Source: an archaeon (lineage in GTDB: Archaea; Methanobacteriota; Methanobacteria; Methanobacteriales; Methanobacteriaceae). From it: a DNA stretch of 40,010 bases. Shown here piece after piece: positions 25,862 through 35,069 of the stretch. The notes under the pieces were generated by a model. The model was not told the DNA's origin. It saw nothing but the letters and a program-made list of their open reading frames with translations, and did no database searches. The stretch is taken from positions 1 to 40,010 of the forward strand of contig JAKSUH010000002.1 in assembly GCA_024413395.1 (NCBI GenBank). Reading direction: 5' to 3'. The position numbers and the translations under genes are program-made. Position 1 is the first letter of the stretch, and each line of letters opens with the position of its first letter.

Positions 25862-28608
25862 TTTATTTTTGAAATTCCATTCACTTTTTCTACTTTTATC
25901 AAATTATCAGCAGCAGATTCAAGTTGAGGTTCATGAGTTACAATAATCATTTGAGGTAATAAAGTCATCTCTTTTATTAAATTAATTAACTCATGTCTTC
26001 TAGCACTATCTAAAAAGATAGTAGGTTCATCTAAAAGAATAGTATCAGAACTTCCTCTACTTAAAGCTTGAGTAATTCCTAAACGTAAAGATAAAGCTAT
26101 AGCTATTTTTTCTCCACCACTAACCATATCTAAAGTAGATTCACCTTCAGGTCCAAATACTGTAATATTATAATCTTCATCCATTATTAAATCAGAATAA
26201 TCGAAATTAAATTGGGAGAAGAAATTTTTAGTGTATTTTTGAATTAAAGGTCTAGAACGGTTTCTTAAATCTCTTTGAATACCATTTTTACTGTATAAAT
26301 CCCTGAAAACAGATAATAAATGAATATAATCACTTAAATTATCATGTTCTTGATGTTTAACTTTATAGAATTTAAGTTGTTTTTCTAATTCAGTTAATTC
26401 AGGTTTAATTTCCTTACCTTGCTCTTTTATTCCGTGTAATTCAGCATATACTTCATTATATTCAGTTTCAAAACCCTCAGAAGTAGTTTTCAATTCCATA
26501 TGTTTCTCTTCATCATAATTACATTCAGAGATATTGTTTTTAAGAGATTCAATCTTATCAAGATTCATATTAAGTTGTTGTTTCAATTCAACACGGCGAG
26601 CTTGAATATTATCTAAATCTTTAATTATTCCTAAAATTTGATTATATTCAGTTTCCTTAGCTTTTAAATCATTGATTTTAGTTGTTAAATCTTCATGATT
26701 AATATCAATAGTTAAAAAAGGATCTGCATCAATAGCTTTTTGCATAGATTCGGTAACAAATATTATTTGTCTATTAACCTCATTTAATTTTTCTTGAATC
26801 TCTCTTTTATCTGGTAGAACTTTTAATAATGCAATAGCATTCATATAAGCATCATATGCATCTTGTAAAGATTCTATTTTATTTTCTACTCCTTGGATTT
26901 TTAAAATAATTTGACCAAGCACGTCATCATTAACACCACTATCTCTAATCTTTTCTTCGTTTTCTTTAACTTTATTTAAATAAACGTTTAAAGATTTTGA
27001 TTCCTGCATAAATTCAAGAACATTTCTAGAAATAGATTCAAAAGTAGTTAATTTAAGATTTAATTTATCTTTCTTTTGATTTAACTCTTTAATTTCACTT
27101 TCAAGTAACTGAATCTTTTTTTTAGCAGCTTTGATCTGTTTTTTAAAGAGGTCAGCTAAATCTATTTTTCTATTAGGAGGTATCTTAGATTGACAAAATG
27201 GACAGTAAGTACCTACGTTTTTCAACAATTCATCAAGATTACGTTGACTTTCTTCAAGAATATGCATTTGTTTAGCTTTTGCTTCTTTTTTAGAAGATAT
27301 CTTTTTATTTGCTAAATCTATAGTTTCTTTAATCTTATTAATATGTTGATCAATTAATTCGATTAATTTATCAATATCATTTACATTAGATAAACGATTA
27401 GAATTAACCCCTTCGGAAATTAATTCTTCTTTTCTTTTAGCTAAAAAAGTATCTACATTATTTTTTAAATAAGAAATTTTTCCATTTAACTCTTTATTTT
27501 CAGAAATTAATTGCTTAACAACTGCTAATTTTTTCTCAATTTCTACTTTCTCTTCTTTTAATTGTTCAAGTTCTTCTGAAAAATTAAGATAATCAATTTT
27601 ATCTATTTCATTTTTAGAAAGAATATCTTCTTGAGTTAATATAGATTCTAATTGAGAATTATACATATTAGCTTCTTTTCTTAAATTTTGTATTTTTTCA
27701 ATATTTCTTTCAAATTGTTCATACATAGGTATTTTAGCAGCATAAATACGAAGATTTTCTAATTTATCCTTAGCTTCATTAATTTCACTAAGTTTTTCAT
27801 CTATATTTTTAATCTGTTCTTTAATTAAATTAGCATTGTTTTCTTGAAGTTGTAAATCACTAACAAATTTTTCGTGAATTTCTTTTTCACGTTCTTTATT
27901 AATTAAATCTAATTTAATAGATTCTTTTTTCTTTTTAATCTCTTCAAGTTTTTTTTCTAGCTCTTTACCTCTACTTCTTAATTCATCAGCTTTTTCAATT
28001 TTACGGTCATATCTATCTTTAACCTCATCCTCGTTTGTCAAATATCCTTTTACTTCAGATTTCATATTTTCATAAGCAGAAATTTGAGGAGCTAAATCTG
28101 TCCAAGCTTTTTCTAAAAAATCAAGCCCTAAAAGTTTTCCAACTAATTTTTTCTTTTCAGCAGGAGATTTATCTACTAATTGAGCTATTTCTCCTTGTCT
28201 TACATAGATTGCATTTAAGAATAATTTTTTATCTAAATTTAAAATAGATTCAATTTCATTTGCAACTTCTTTCTCACCTACACACATAGGAATAAATAAA
28301 TTATTATCTTTAGATTTTTTAAGTAATGTTGATTTTACAGAATTTGCTTTTTCACGAATTACTTTAAATACATTACCAGCTGCAGTAAACTCTAATTCAA
28401 CTGACATTTTATCATTAGAATTATTTCTAACTAAATCAGCTAATTTTCCAGCAGCATGTTCTTTAAATAATGCAAAACTAATTGCTTCAAAAATAGTTGA
28501 TTTTCCAGCACCATTTTCACCAACAATTACTGTGATTCCTTTATCAAATCTGATTTCAGCATTACTATAAGATTTAAAGTTATTCAAAGTTAATTTATTA
28601 AAAATCAT
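25858..28608 (-). CDS. rad50: DNA double-strand break repair ATPase Rad50
   Basis: A 916-residue SMC-like ATPase that tethers and processes DNA ends with Mre11. The N-terminal Walker A is GENGAGKST (about 30-38). Two long coiled-coil arms at about 170-460 and 480-740 flank the zinc hook CPFC (Cys469, Cys472). The C-terminal lobe has the signature VSGGEKIAIALSLRLG and Walker B TILLDEPTIFLD. Its ATG overlaps the mre11 stop by one base (TAATG), so the two are translationally coupled. The length is normal for archaeal Rad50. Confidence 0.97.
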   Translation of the reverse strand: MIFNKLTLNNFKSYSNAEIRFDKGITVIVGENGAGKSTIFEAISFALFKEHAAGKLADLVRNNSNDKMSVELEFTAAGNVFKVIREKANSVKSTLLKKSKDNNLFIPMCVGEKEVANEIESILNLDKKLFLNAIYVRQGEIAQLVDKSPAEKKKLVGKLLGLDFLEKAWTDLAPQISAYENMKSEVKGYLTNEDEVKDRYDRKIEKADELRSRGKELEKKLEEIKKKKESIKLDLINKEREKEIHEKFVSDLQLQENNANLIKEQIKNIDEKLSEINEAKDKLENLRIYAAKIPMYEQFERNIEKIQNLRKEANMYNSQLESILTQEDILSKNEIDKIDYLNFSEELEQLKEEKVEIEKKLAVVKQLISENKELNGKISYLKNNVDTFLAKRKEELISEGVNSNRLSNVNDIDKLIELIDQHINKIKETIDLANKKISSKKEAKAKQMHILEESQRNLDELLKNVGTYCPFCQSKIPPNRKIDLADLFKKQIKAAKKKIQLLESEIKELNQKKDKLNLKLTTFESISRNVLEFMQESKSLNVYLNKVKENEEKIRDSGVNDDVLGQIILKIQGVENKIESLQDAYDAYMNAIALLKVLPDKREIQEKLNEVNRQIIFVTESMQKAIDADPFLTIDINHEDLTTKINDLKAKETEYNQILGIIKDLDNIQARRVELKQQLNMNLDKIESLKNNISECNYDEEKHMELKTTSEGFETEYNEVYAELHGIKEQGKEIKPELTELEKQLKFYKVKHQEHDNLSDYIHLLSVFRDLYSKNGIQRDLRNRSRPLIQKYTKNFFSQFNFDYSDLIMDEDYNITVFGPEGESTLDMVSGGEKIAIALSLRLGITQALSRGSSDTILLDEPTIFLDSARRHELINLIKEMTLLPQMIIVTHEPQLESAADNLIKVEKVNGISKIN

Positions 28609-29849
28609 TAAATCTCCTCCTCTTTATTGGTGAAATTATCTAAAGATACATCAGCACCTTCTTTAAGTTCATCTGATGTTGACTCATCAGTAACATCCAT
28701 ATCTTTTATATCAACTTCGTAGTGATCTTCATAAAATTGATTAATTACTTCTTCAGCTGTTTCATTCTTATTTTTTGATAGATTTTGATAAATATCAATA
28801 GCTAAATTAGTAATAGTTTCATCTTCGTATTTTTCTAAATTCTCTTTAATTAATTCAGTGATTTCAATACCAGAATCAGAACCAAGTTCCATAATATCAA
28901 AATCTTCTTCAAAATTAAATCTAGTTCGAATGATTAAACAAGAATCTTCTAATTCTTCAATAATCAATTCATGGATTTCACCTGAATCTCCTTCAATATT
29001 AATAACATTTAAATTAACAACGGGTTCCTTATCGAAATATTTAATTTCTTTTTTGAGTTCAGCTAATACTTTTGATAAATCTTTAATATCTACAGTTTTA
29101 TTAATAAATTTTCTAGGACTATCAATGGCAACTCTCTTAATGACAGGTTTTTCACCATCCATATCAACTATAACAAAACCTTTACCATTTTTATTAGCAT
29201 CAATCAATTCATTTGTTTTCCATATTTCAGTAGAACCAGGATAAACCAAATAACCTTTACCAAATTCATCATTAATATAATTATGAATATGACCAAAAGC
29301 ATAATAATTAAAATTATCTGGAATATCACCAATTTCAAGTTCATACTGGAAAGGTAAATATTTATCAATACCTTGATGTAAAACTAAAACTGATTTTTCA
29401 TAATTATCTGCTTTTTTAGATATATTTTTAAGTTTATTTTTAAAATCTTTCATCTGAGATTTAGGGAAAGATGGAAGTCCCATAATATGAATATCACCAT
29501 GTACATATTCCGTATTAATTGTACTGATAACTTTAAGACCTAATTTTTTAAAAATAACTTGCGGTGGGATAGCACCATTACGTAATACAGTATCATGATT
29601 ACCTGCAATTACATACATAGTAATTCCAGCACCTTTTAATCGTAACAAAGCTTTCTGAAAGACCAAAAGAGATTGTGGGGTTGGTCTAGCAGTTTCAAAT
29701 AAGTCACCACTATGGATGACAAAATCAACTTTTTCCTCTATTATTTTATCTATAATTTTATCAAATACTTCATAAAAGTCATTTTCACGATTAATGAGAC
29801 CGAATTGTCTATAACCTAAATGAGTATCTGCAATATGTGCAAATTTCAT
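28608..29849 (-). CDS. mre11: DNA double-strand break repair nuclease Mre11
   Basis: A 413-residue metallophosphoesterase that trims DNA ends in complex with Rad50. The two-metal site is complete: ADTHLG (Asp8, His10), HSGDLF (Asp49), GNHDT (Asn84, His85), then VLHQG and GHIHNY in the second half of the domain. The C-terminal 130 residues are acidic and more variable, containing the Rad50-binding and capping regions. It comes first in the mre11-rad50 pair. herA and nurA lie upstream on the same strand, separated by a terminator-like hairpin, so this is the usual archaeal end-resection cluster split into two units. Confidence 0.95.
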   Translation of the reverse strand: MKFAHIADTHLGYRQFGLINRENDFYEVFDKIIDKIIEEKVDFVIHSGDLFETARPTPQSLLVFQKALLRLKGAGITMYVIAGNHDTVLRNGAIPPQVIFKKLGLKVISTINTEYVHGDIHIMGLPSFPKSQMKDFKNKLKNISKKADNYEKSVLVLHQGIDKYLPFQYELEIGDIPDNFNYYAFGHIHNYINDEFGKGYLVYPGSTEIWKTNELIDANKNGKGFVIVDMDGEKPVIKRVAIDSPRKFINKTVDIKDLSKVLAELKKEIKYFDKEPVVNLNVINIEGDSGEIHELIIEELEDSCLIIRTRFNFEEDFDIMELGSDSGIEITELIKENLEKYEDETITNLAIDIYQNLSKNKNETAEEVINQFYEDHYEVDIKDMDVTDESTSDELKEGADVSLDNFTNKEEEI

Positions 29850-29960
29850 TATACCAACTCGTAAATTTTATAATAAATTGACACTTAAAAAGTATAAAAA
29901 TTATTATATTAATACTATGTTAAAGATTTTATTTAAATATTATTTAAATTGAAAAAAATA

Positions 29961-29998
29961 GGAAAAATTCATTTAGTTTTTATATAGAACTAAATGAA
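29961..29998 (-). terminator. hairpin terminator after herA
   Basis: A perfect 11-bp inverted repeat, TTCATTTAGTT (29968-29978) and AACTAAATGAA (29988-29998), with a 9-base loop. On the reverse strand it follows the herA stop by about 25 bases and is followed by a run of T (29963-29967 and beyond). It probably ends the nurA-herA transcript before the mre11 promoter. Confidence 0.65.
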
Positions 29999-30021
29999 AA
30001 AAGAAGTTAAAAAACTCCTTT

Positions 30022-31533
30022 TTAATAATATAAACCTAAATTAGAACTTACTTCTTCTTGTTTTTTAAGTTCTTCATCTTCTTTATCTTGATATTTTGAT
30101 AATTCACCAATAATATCAATATCTCCACCATGTCTCCTACCTTTAAACTCATCTATTTTAACAAGAGTAGGAACTTTAGTCATTAGCCCTAAAACAATAG
30201 CTTCACCTACATTTAATGATGGGAGTTGTTTTACTAAGTCTTCAGATAAACTTTCAGATGCAGACTGAACATGCCTTTGATCTTCAGGTTCAACTAACCT
30301 TAAAATAATCATATTATTCATTTGAGATAATGCATCATGGTCAACTGTTTTTGGAGATTGAGATACTAAACATAATCCTAAACCAAATTTACGTCCTTCA
30401 CGAGCTATTCTTTGAATCCATTTTTTAGAAGCATTATCTCTTTTATTAGGAGCTAAAATATGTGCTTCTTCTAAAACAAAGAATACTGGAAAATCTAATG
30501 TTTTATTTTCTACTTTATGAACCGCATTTTTACGATATTGTAAAGAATTCCTTAAAATATGACTTACAATAACTTCAGCTACAAATTCATCGGTTTGTGA
30601 TAAATCCAATACATTTGCTTTTCCCATTTGAATATCATTTAAGATATTTCCTTTGTTTATATCAAATAAATTTGAATATTTTTCTTGTAAATCTTCTACT
30701 TTATTCATTACATCTAAAATTTTATTCTTTTCATTTGCAAGTAATTCCTCATTATTATATTTATTTTCTAAAATAGAGTAAATTAAATCTAAAAAATTAT
30801 TTGTATTTTCAGTTCCTTCTCTAATTATAGATAAAGCTTCTTTAAATGCTTTTCTGAAATATCTTTCTTGAAGATGAGCATTAGATCCAATATGAGCCTA
30901 ACCTTTAATTTCAGAAAAAGACATGTAAATTGGATTTATTTTAGGCCTAATAACATTTACATCACCATTAGTAAATTCTGCAGACACATATTCACCATGC
31001 ATATCAAAAATAAATATAGGAACATTATAATCTAAAAGTCCATCAATTAAAACAGCAACAGTATTAGATTTACCTGCACCAGTCATCGCCAATATAGCTA
31101 AATGACGATTTAAGAAACTATTAGCATTAATATTTACTTTAACATCTTCTTGATTAATTAAAGTACCGATTTTAAGAGGATTTCCTACTTTAAAGACTTT
31201 ATTTAGTATAGTTTCATCAGCTAATTCAATAGGAGTACCTGGAGGTGCTGGAGTTCTTGGTAATTTAAGATTATCATCAATATCCCCTAAGATTCTAACT
31301 TTACCTTTAATATAATATTCATCACCTTCAATTTTAGTAATCATTTCTACAGTTTCAGGAGAATAAATTTCACCATTTAATGCAACATTTCCCCTAACCA
31401 TAGTTTCTATCATTCCTAAAATAGTTCTATCATCATATCTTAAACATACATATTCACCTACTTTAGGCATTTCATTTGAAATAAAAGTTACTTCTACAAG
31501 TGATGTTTCACCAATACAACGTCCAATAATCAT
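30022..31533 (-). pseudogene. herA: HerA DNA translocase/helicase interrupted by an in-frame TAG
   Basis: HerA is the hexameric ATPase that works with NurA in DNA end resection. The 504-codon frame is open from ATG 31533 to 30022 except for one TAG at 30898-30900 (codon 212). Before it are the N-terminal HAS barrel and Walker A TGAGKSN (about 151-157). After it, in the same frame, come 63 codons starting AHIGSNAHLQERYF, then the region with FFVLEEAHILAP (Walker B), RIAREGRKFG, LVSQSP and ILRLVEPED. A single T-to-A change in a TTG codon would explain the TAG. guaB and rpl40e end in TAG here, so readthrough is unlikely. Sequence error or a real null allele are the options. The start overlaps nurA by four bases. 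Confidence 0.9.
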
Positions 31534-32585
31534 CTTAACATCTCCCTTCCTGATTTAGCATGTACATTAACAATATTAACTAACTCACCAATATTTCTAT
31601 TTGAAATAACAACATCTTTATGAGCTTTTTTAAGTAAATAAGGATATCCTTCTGTGGAATATTTCTTTGATTTTTCACAAATATCGTATACTTCATTAAT
31701 AGTTGCTTTATATGGAAGTTCAATTTTTAATATATTTTTTCCATGATCTAAGCGTAAATAAAAAATAGTGAATTCTAAATTTTTAAAGAATTCATTACAA
31801 ATCGGAAATATATGTTTTGTTTCATCAGATACTTCTTTATAGAGTAATTTAGATATACCTTCAAATTTGGTATATTTATCAAAAATAGCTATATCTGGAA
31901 CCGTACTTTCAAATATTTCATTATTAGTAGAAGTTTTTGATATAGATATAATTTTTTTATTATATTGTAAAATCTTATTTAAAAGTAATAATTTCTCAAT
32001 ATTTGCTAAAAATATAGAATAATCAAAAGTAGGTATATTTGAAACGAAATATCTCTTCATTAACATAGGAGTTAATAACTGTTCTTTTGAAGAAGAAATT
32101 TCATTATTTAAATCATCAAAAATAAGATCAATTAATTCTTGACGTTTATCCTTTGTTAGATTTGCTCTATTTGGAAATGGTCTAATTAAATCTCCAAATA
32201 AAGATCCATCATATAAATAATAATCAACTTTATAATCTTCTAAAGTTTCTAAACAAGATTTAAGTTCAAAAATCCCCATATATGTCCTAAGTAAATCATC
32301 AACATGAGAATAATGAGGAATTGTATCAATTTCTGCTTTTTCAATTGTTTTTAACTCACCATCAAAAATTAATGATTCACTAGCTATTGCATAAAAATTA
32401 AAATTTAAAAACTTCTTTTTATTAAAACTGCCATCACCAGCACCAATAGAAAAATCTTCTGATGAAGATTTAATATTGAGATTATTCCAATTATCAAAAA
32501 TAGTAGATTCATTATCTAATTCAGGAACGATTTCCTCTAATGAAATTTTTTTACGTGCAGCTTCAATATATAACGAATTCAACAT
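31530..32585 (-). CDS. nurA: DNA repair nuclease NurA
   Basis: A 351-residue NurA-domain nuclease, partner of HerA. Motif I is GAGDGSFN with the metal-binding Asp at residue 51. YYLYDGSLFGDLIRPF supplies the second conserved acidic motif (Asp in DGSL), and a late FTIFYLRLDHG fits the C-terminal part of the domain. It is expected to degrade DNA strands during double-strand-break processing together with Mre11-Rad50. Its stop overlaps the herA ATG (ATGA). The overall sequence is divergent, but the motif order and the herA neighbour make the call safe. Confidence 0.88.
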   Translation of the reverse strand: MLNSLYIEAARKKISLEEIVPELDNESTIFDNWNNLNIKSSSEDFSIGAGDGSFNKKKFLNFNFYAIASESLIFDGELKTIEKAEIDTIPHYSHVDDLLRTYMGIFELKSCLETLEDYKVDYYLYDGSLFGDLIRPFPNRANLTKDKRQELIDLIFDDLNNEISSSKEQLLTPMLMKRYFVSNIPTFDYSIFLANIEKLLLLNKILQYNKKIISISKTSTNNEIFESTVPDIAIFDKYTKFEGISKLLYKEVSDETKHIFPICNEFFKNLEFTIFYLRLDHGKNILKIELPYKATINEVYDICEKSKKYSTEGYPYLLKKAHKDVVISNRNIGELVNIVNVHAKSGREMLR

Positions 32586-32655
32586 GAGATTATCTCCTAT
32601 ACTAATAAGAGATTTTTAATAAAAATAAAAAAAGTGAAAGAGTATTTGAAAAATA

Positions 32656-33408
32656 TTAATCCATTGAAGCTTTTTTAATAGCTCCAGTTAATTCTAATAT
32701 TTTTGCAGTTACATCTTCAGTTTCTTCAACAACAGTACCAGTAACAATTACATCTGCACCAGCTTTAGCAGCAGTGTATGCAGCTTTAGCATCACGAATT
32801 CCTCCACCTACAACAATAACCATGTCTTCAATAGCTCTTTTAGAGTAAGCTATCATTTCTGGAGGGATTGGTTTATCAGCACCAGAACCTGCTTCAAGAT
32901 AGAAATATCTCATACCTAAATATTCTGCTGCCATTGCATAAACTGCAGGGATTTTTGGTTTGTTATGTGGGACGAGTTTTGCATCTCCTACCCAACCAAC
33001 AGTTCCACCTGGTTCAGTTACCATATATCCCATTGGAATTACTTCAATTCCAGATTGTTTTACAATTGGTGCACCTAATGCTTGTGCATTAATAATCCAA
33101 TAAGGGTTAGTTGAATTCAAATAACTCATGAAAAAGATTGCATCAGCATATTTACTAACACAGTTAATATTTCCTGGGAATAAAATAATAGGTATATCTA
33201 TATTTTCAGATAAGATTTTACATGTATTTTCTACATCTTCAAAATTAACAGTTGAACCTCCTATCATTATTCCATCTGTTCCTCCTTTAATAGCTGCTTG
33301 AGCGATTTTTAAAGCATCCTCTGGAGTTTGTTCATCAGGATCTAAGAGAGTTAAATGAACTGATCTTGTTTCTAAAATTTCCTTAATTTGCTTTTCAACA
33401 ATTTTCAT
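32656..33408 (-). CDS. geranylgeranylglyceryl phosphate synthase
   Basis: A 250-residue TIM-barrel prenyltransferase that joins geranylgeranyl diphosphate to sn-glycerol-1-phosphate, the first ether bond of archaeal lipids. Visible family motifs are HLTLLDPDEQTPED near the start (metal/diphosphate binding), IMIGGST, ILFPGN, YLEAGSGAD (glycerol-phosphate binding) and VVGGGIRD plus IVTGT at the C-terminus. The length matches group II enzymes of Methanobacteriales. AGTGATTTAA precedes the ATG. It stands as a single gene. Confidence 0.95.
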   Translation of the reverse strand: MKIVEKQIKEILETRSVHLTLLDPDEQTPEDALKIAQAAIKGGTDGIMIGGSTVNFEDVENTCKILSENIDIPIILFPGNINCVSKYADAIFFMSYLNSTNPYWIINAQALGAPIVKQSGIEVIPMGYMVTEPGGTVGWVGDAKLVPHNKPKIPAVYAMAAEYLGMRYFYLEAGSGADKPIPPEMIAYSKRAIEDMVIVVGGGIRDAKAAYTAAKAGADVIVTGTVVEETEDVTAKILELTGAIKKASMD

Positions 33409-33500
33409 TTAAATCACTAAAAAATATTATAATTAATTATTAGATTTAACTAACATATTAAAGTAATGATTAAAATAAATAACTATTTAATCATAATAGT

Positions 33501-33926
33501 TTAAATTTTTTTATCATAATAACGAATTAAAATAAAAAATACAATGTATTGAATAGCTAAAAGTACTCCAATTACTTGAAATACAATTGTCATGCCTAAT
33601 GAAACAAAAAACAGTTAAAATAGCTAATACAACATTTGAAAATGTAAAAGCCATATAAGCAGAACGTTCTCTAATAATAATATACCTTTCATCTTCTTCA
33701 TTTATTTTATAACTTTTTGCATATTTATCATTGTTAAATAATACATATTTAACAGCACCAATAACTAAACATAGGACACCAAAAATAAAACACATTGATA
33801 CCCAAAATTCATCAACATGTATTTGTGTATTAAATAAAATTAATAATGCACCTATAATAAAAAACAAACACCTAATGTGATAGTGAGTTTAATAAATTTA
33901 AATTTATTTTTAAGAAAATCTTCCAT
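33501..33926 (-). pseudogene. DUF2178-like membrane protein with two frameshifts
   Basis: ATG at 33924-33926 (GGAGGAATAATCA before it) starts MEDFLKNKFKFIKLTITLGV. The frame breaks at a short A/T-run (33866-33868, one base short), continues with FFIIGALLILFN through NEEDERYIIIRERSAYMAF, and breaks again at the A-run 33606-33611 (one base long) before VSLGMTIVFQVIGVLL and the end RYYDKKI, TAA at 33501-33503. Correcting both gives about 141 residues with four membrane helices and the DERYxxIRERSA loop typical of DUF2178. It begins just after the XRE regulator, a common pairing; the regulator probably controls it. Both breaks are in homopolymers, so errors are likely. Confidence 0.75.
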
Positions 33927-33929
33927 TGA

Positions 33930-34127
33930 TTATTCCTCCTCATAAATAAAAATCTCTTCAATTGTTTTGTTAAAATATTTTGCTATTTTAAAAGCTAGAA
34001 TAATTGAAGGATTATAACGTCCATTCTCCAATGAACTAATAGTTTGTCTTGATACTTCTAAAACATCAGCAAGATCCACTTGACTGATATTAACTTCTTT
34101 TCTGAGTTTTTCAATATTATTTTTCAA
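33930..34127 (-). CDS. small XRE-family (Cro/cI) transcriptional regulator
   Basis: A 65-residue single-domain DNA-binding protein: MKNNIEKLRKEVNISQVDLADVLEVSRQTISSLENGRYNPS and a short C-terminal helix. The recognition helix is SRQTISSLE. I chose the TTG at 34125-34127, five bases after GGTGA, as start; a GTG three codons earlier overlaps that ribosome-binding site. It is followed after three bases by a DUF2178-like membrane protein. Two tandem palindromes lie between its TATA box and start, so it very likely represses its own operon. Confidence 0.9.
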   Translation of the reverse strand: MKNNIEKLRKEVNISQVDLADVLEVSRQTISSLENGRYNPSIILAFKIAKYFNKTIEEIFIYEEE

Positions 34128-34149
34128 TGAAATCACCCCAAAAAAATAT

Positions 34150-34182
34150 GTAAAGTTAACTTTACCGTAAAGTATACTTTAC
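34150..34182. promoter_or_regulatory. two tandem 16-bp palindromic operators of the XRE operon
   Basis: GTAAAGTTAACTTTAC (34150-34165) and GTAAAGTATACTTTAC (34167-34182) are both perfect palindromes. They share GTAAAGT..ACTTTAC and are 17 bases apart centre to centre. The reverse-strand TATA box (TATATAAA, 34192-34199) is ten bases away, so the operators cover the expected transcription start, which suits repression by the XRE protein coded just downstream. Confidence 0.85.
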
Positions 34183-34274
34183 ATTACATAGTATATAAAA
34201 TTATATTAAGAAATAGTGTAAAAAAATAAGTAAAAATAGTAAATAAAAAAAATAAATAAGGTAAGAGAATAAAT

Positions 34275-34421
34275 CTATCCTCTTGGTTCTTTTGCTTTGT
34301 ATCTTAATCCTTTGTAACCACATTTTCTACAAGTAGTTGCACTAGCAGGGTTACGAGCTTTACATTTTGAGCAAATTTTAACATTGAACATTCTGTTTTC
34401 AGCTTCTTCAAATCTTGCCAT
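34275..34421 (-). CDS. rpl40e: 50S ribosomal protein L40e
   Basis: A 48-residue basic zinc-ribbon ribosomal protein. It starts [20 protein letters not shown], with CSKC at 17-20 and CRKC at 31-34 as zinc ligands, and ends [11 protein letters not shown], all matching archaeal L40e in sequence and length. GGAGGAG before the ATG is a strong ribosome-binding site. It ends in TAG, which shows that TAG is a normal stop in this genome. It lies between the XRE operon and tsr3 on the same strand but is spaced from both, so it is probably transcribed alone. Confidence 0.95.
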   Translation of the reverse strand: MARFEEAENRMFNVKICSKCKARNPASATTCRKCGYKGLRYKAKEPRG

Positions 34422-34551
34422 AATTACTCCTCCTTCCTAATAAAATAAACTGTAATCTTAAAAAATGTTATAGAATGAAACATATTCATAACTATTACTA
34501 AATAATATATTTCTAATACTATTTAAAGTTTTAGACATATTTATAAATTAA

Positions 34552-35067
34552 TCACTTTTTTGAGTCTAAAAAATCATTTTGAATTTTAACAACTTCAGCA
34601 GAATTTTCAGCTTCTGAATATGCTTCTAATAAATCATGATTTAATTCTAAAAAAGTATGACTCCATTTAAATCCTTTTAAAATATCTTTAGCTTCATCTT
34701 TAAATCGAGTTATGTATAATGTAGCAGATACAGCTTCTACAGTAGATAAAATACATGGTTTACCATAGTTAACAGGATTAGTAGCTACTAAAAAAGGAAG
34801 AGACCTATGATATTTTGTTAAATCAAAGAACTTTTTAGATTTAGTAACTTCATTCCAAGAACAATCTAGTCCAACAATCCCTCTATGTTCTACCATTTTG
34901 GCATCTTTAAATGAAACTGCTTTTTCTGAAAAAGGGTTTAAGACAACTGCACCAGCAGGTATTTTATTAATATTATACACTACTCTGCATTTACCAAATT
35001 TTTCCATTTTTAAAGTAGTACATTTCTTTCGATCACATTCATCTGCATGAAAAACTGTAACTTTCAT
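34552..35067 (-). CDS. tsr3: 16S rRNA aminocarboxypropyltransferase Tsr3
   Basis: A 171-residue enzyme of the Tsr3 family (DUF367 plus RLI-like N-terminus) that moves an aminocarboxypropyl group from SAM to a small-subunit rRNA uridine. Recognisable segments are HADECDRKKCTTLKM at the N-terminus, VVLNPFSEKAVS, GIVGLDCSWNEV (the DCSW motif) and RSLPFLVATNPVNYGKPCILSTVEAVSATLYI. The length is normal for archaea. It begins two bases after the stop of the membrane-anchored protein, implying cotranscription. Confidence 0.93.
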   Translation of the reverse strand: MKVTVFHADECDRKKCTTLKMEKFGKCRVVYNINKIPAGAVVLNPFSEKAVSFKDAKMVEHRGIVGLDCSWNEVTKSKKFFDLTKYHRSLPFLVATNPVNYGKPCILSTVEAVSATLYITRFKDEAKDILKGFKWSHTFLELNHDLLEAYSEAENSAEVVKIQNDFLDSKK

Positions 35068-35069
35068 AA

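Noticed and set aside
30898-30900. TAG in herA as a pyrrolysine or readthrough codon
   Set aside because: TAG ends intact genes here (guaB 3005-3007, rpl40e 34275-34277, Cys-rich peptide 20334-20336), and nothing pyrrolysine-related is in the window.
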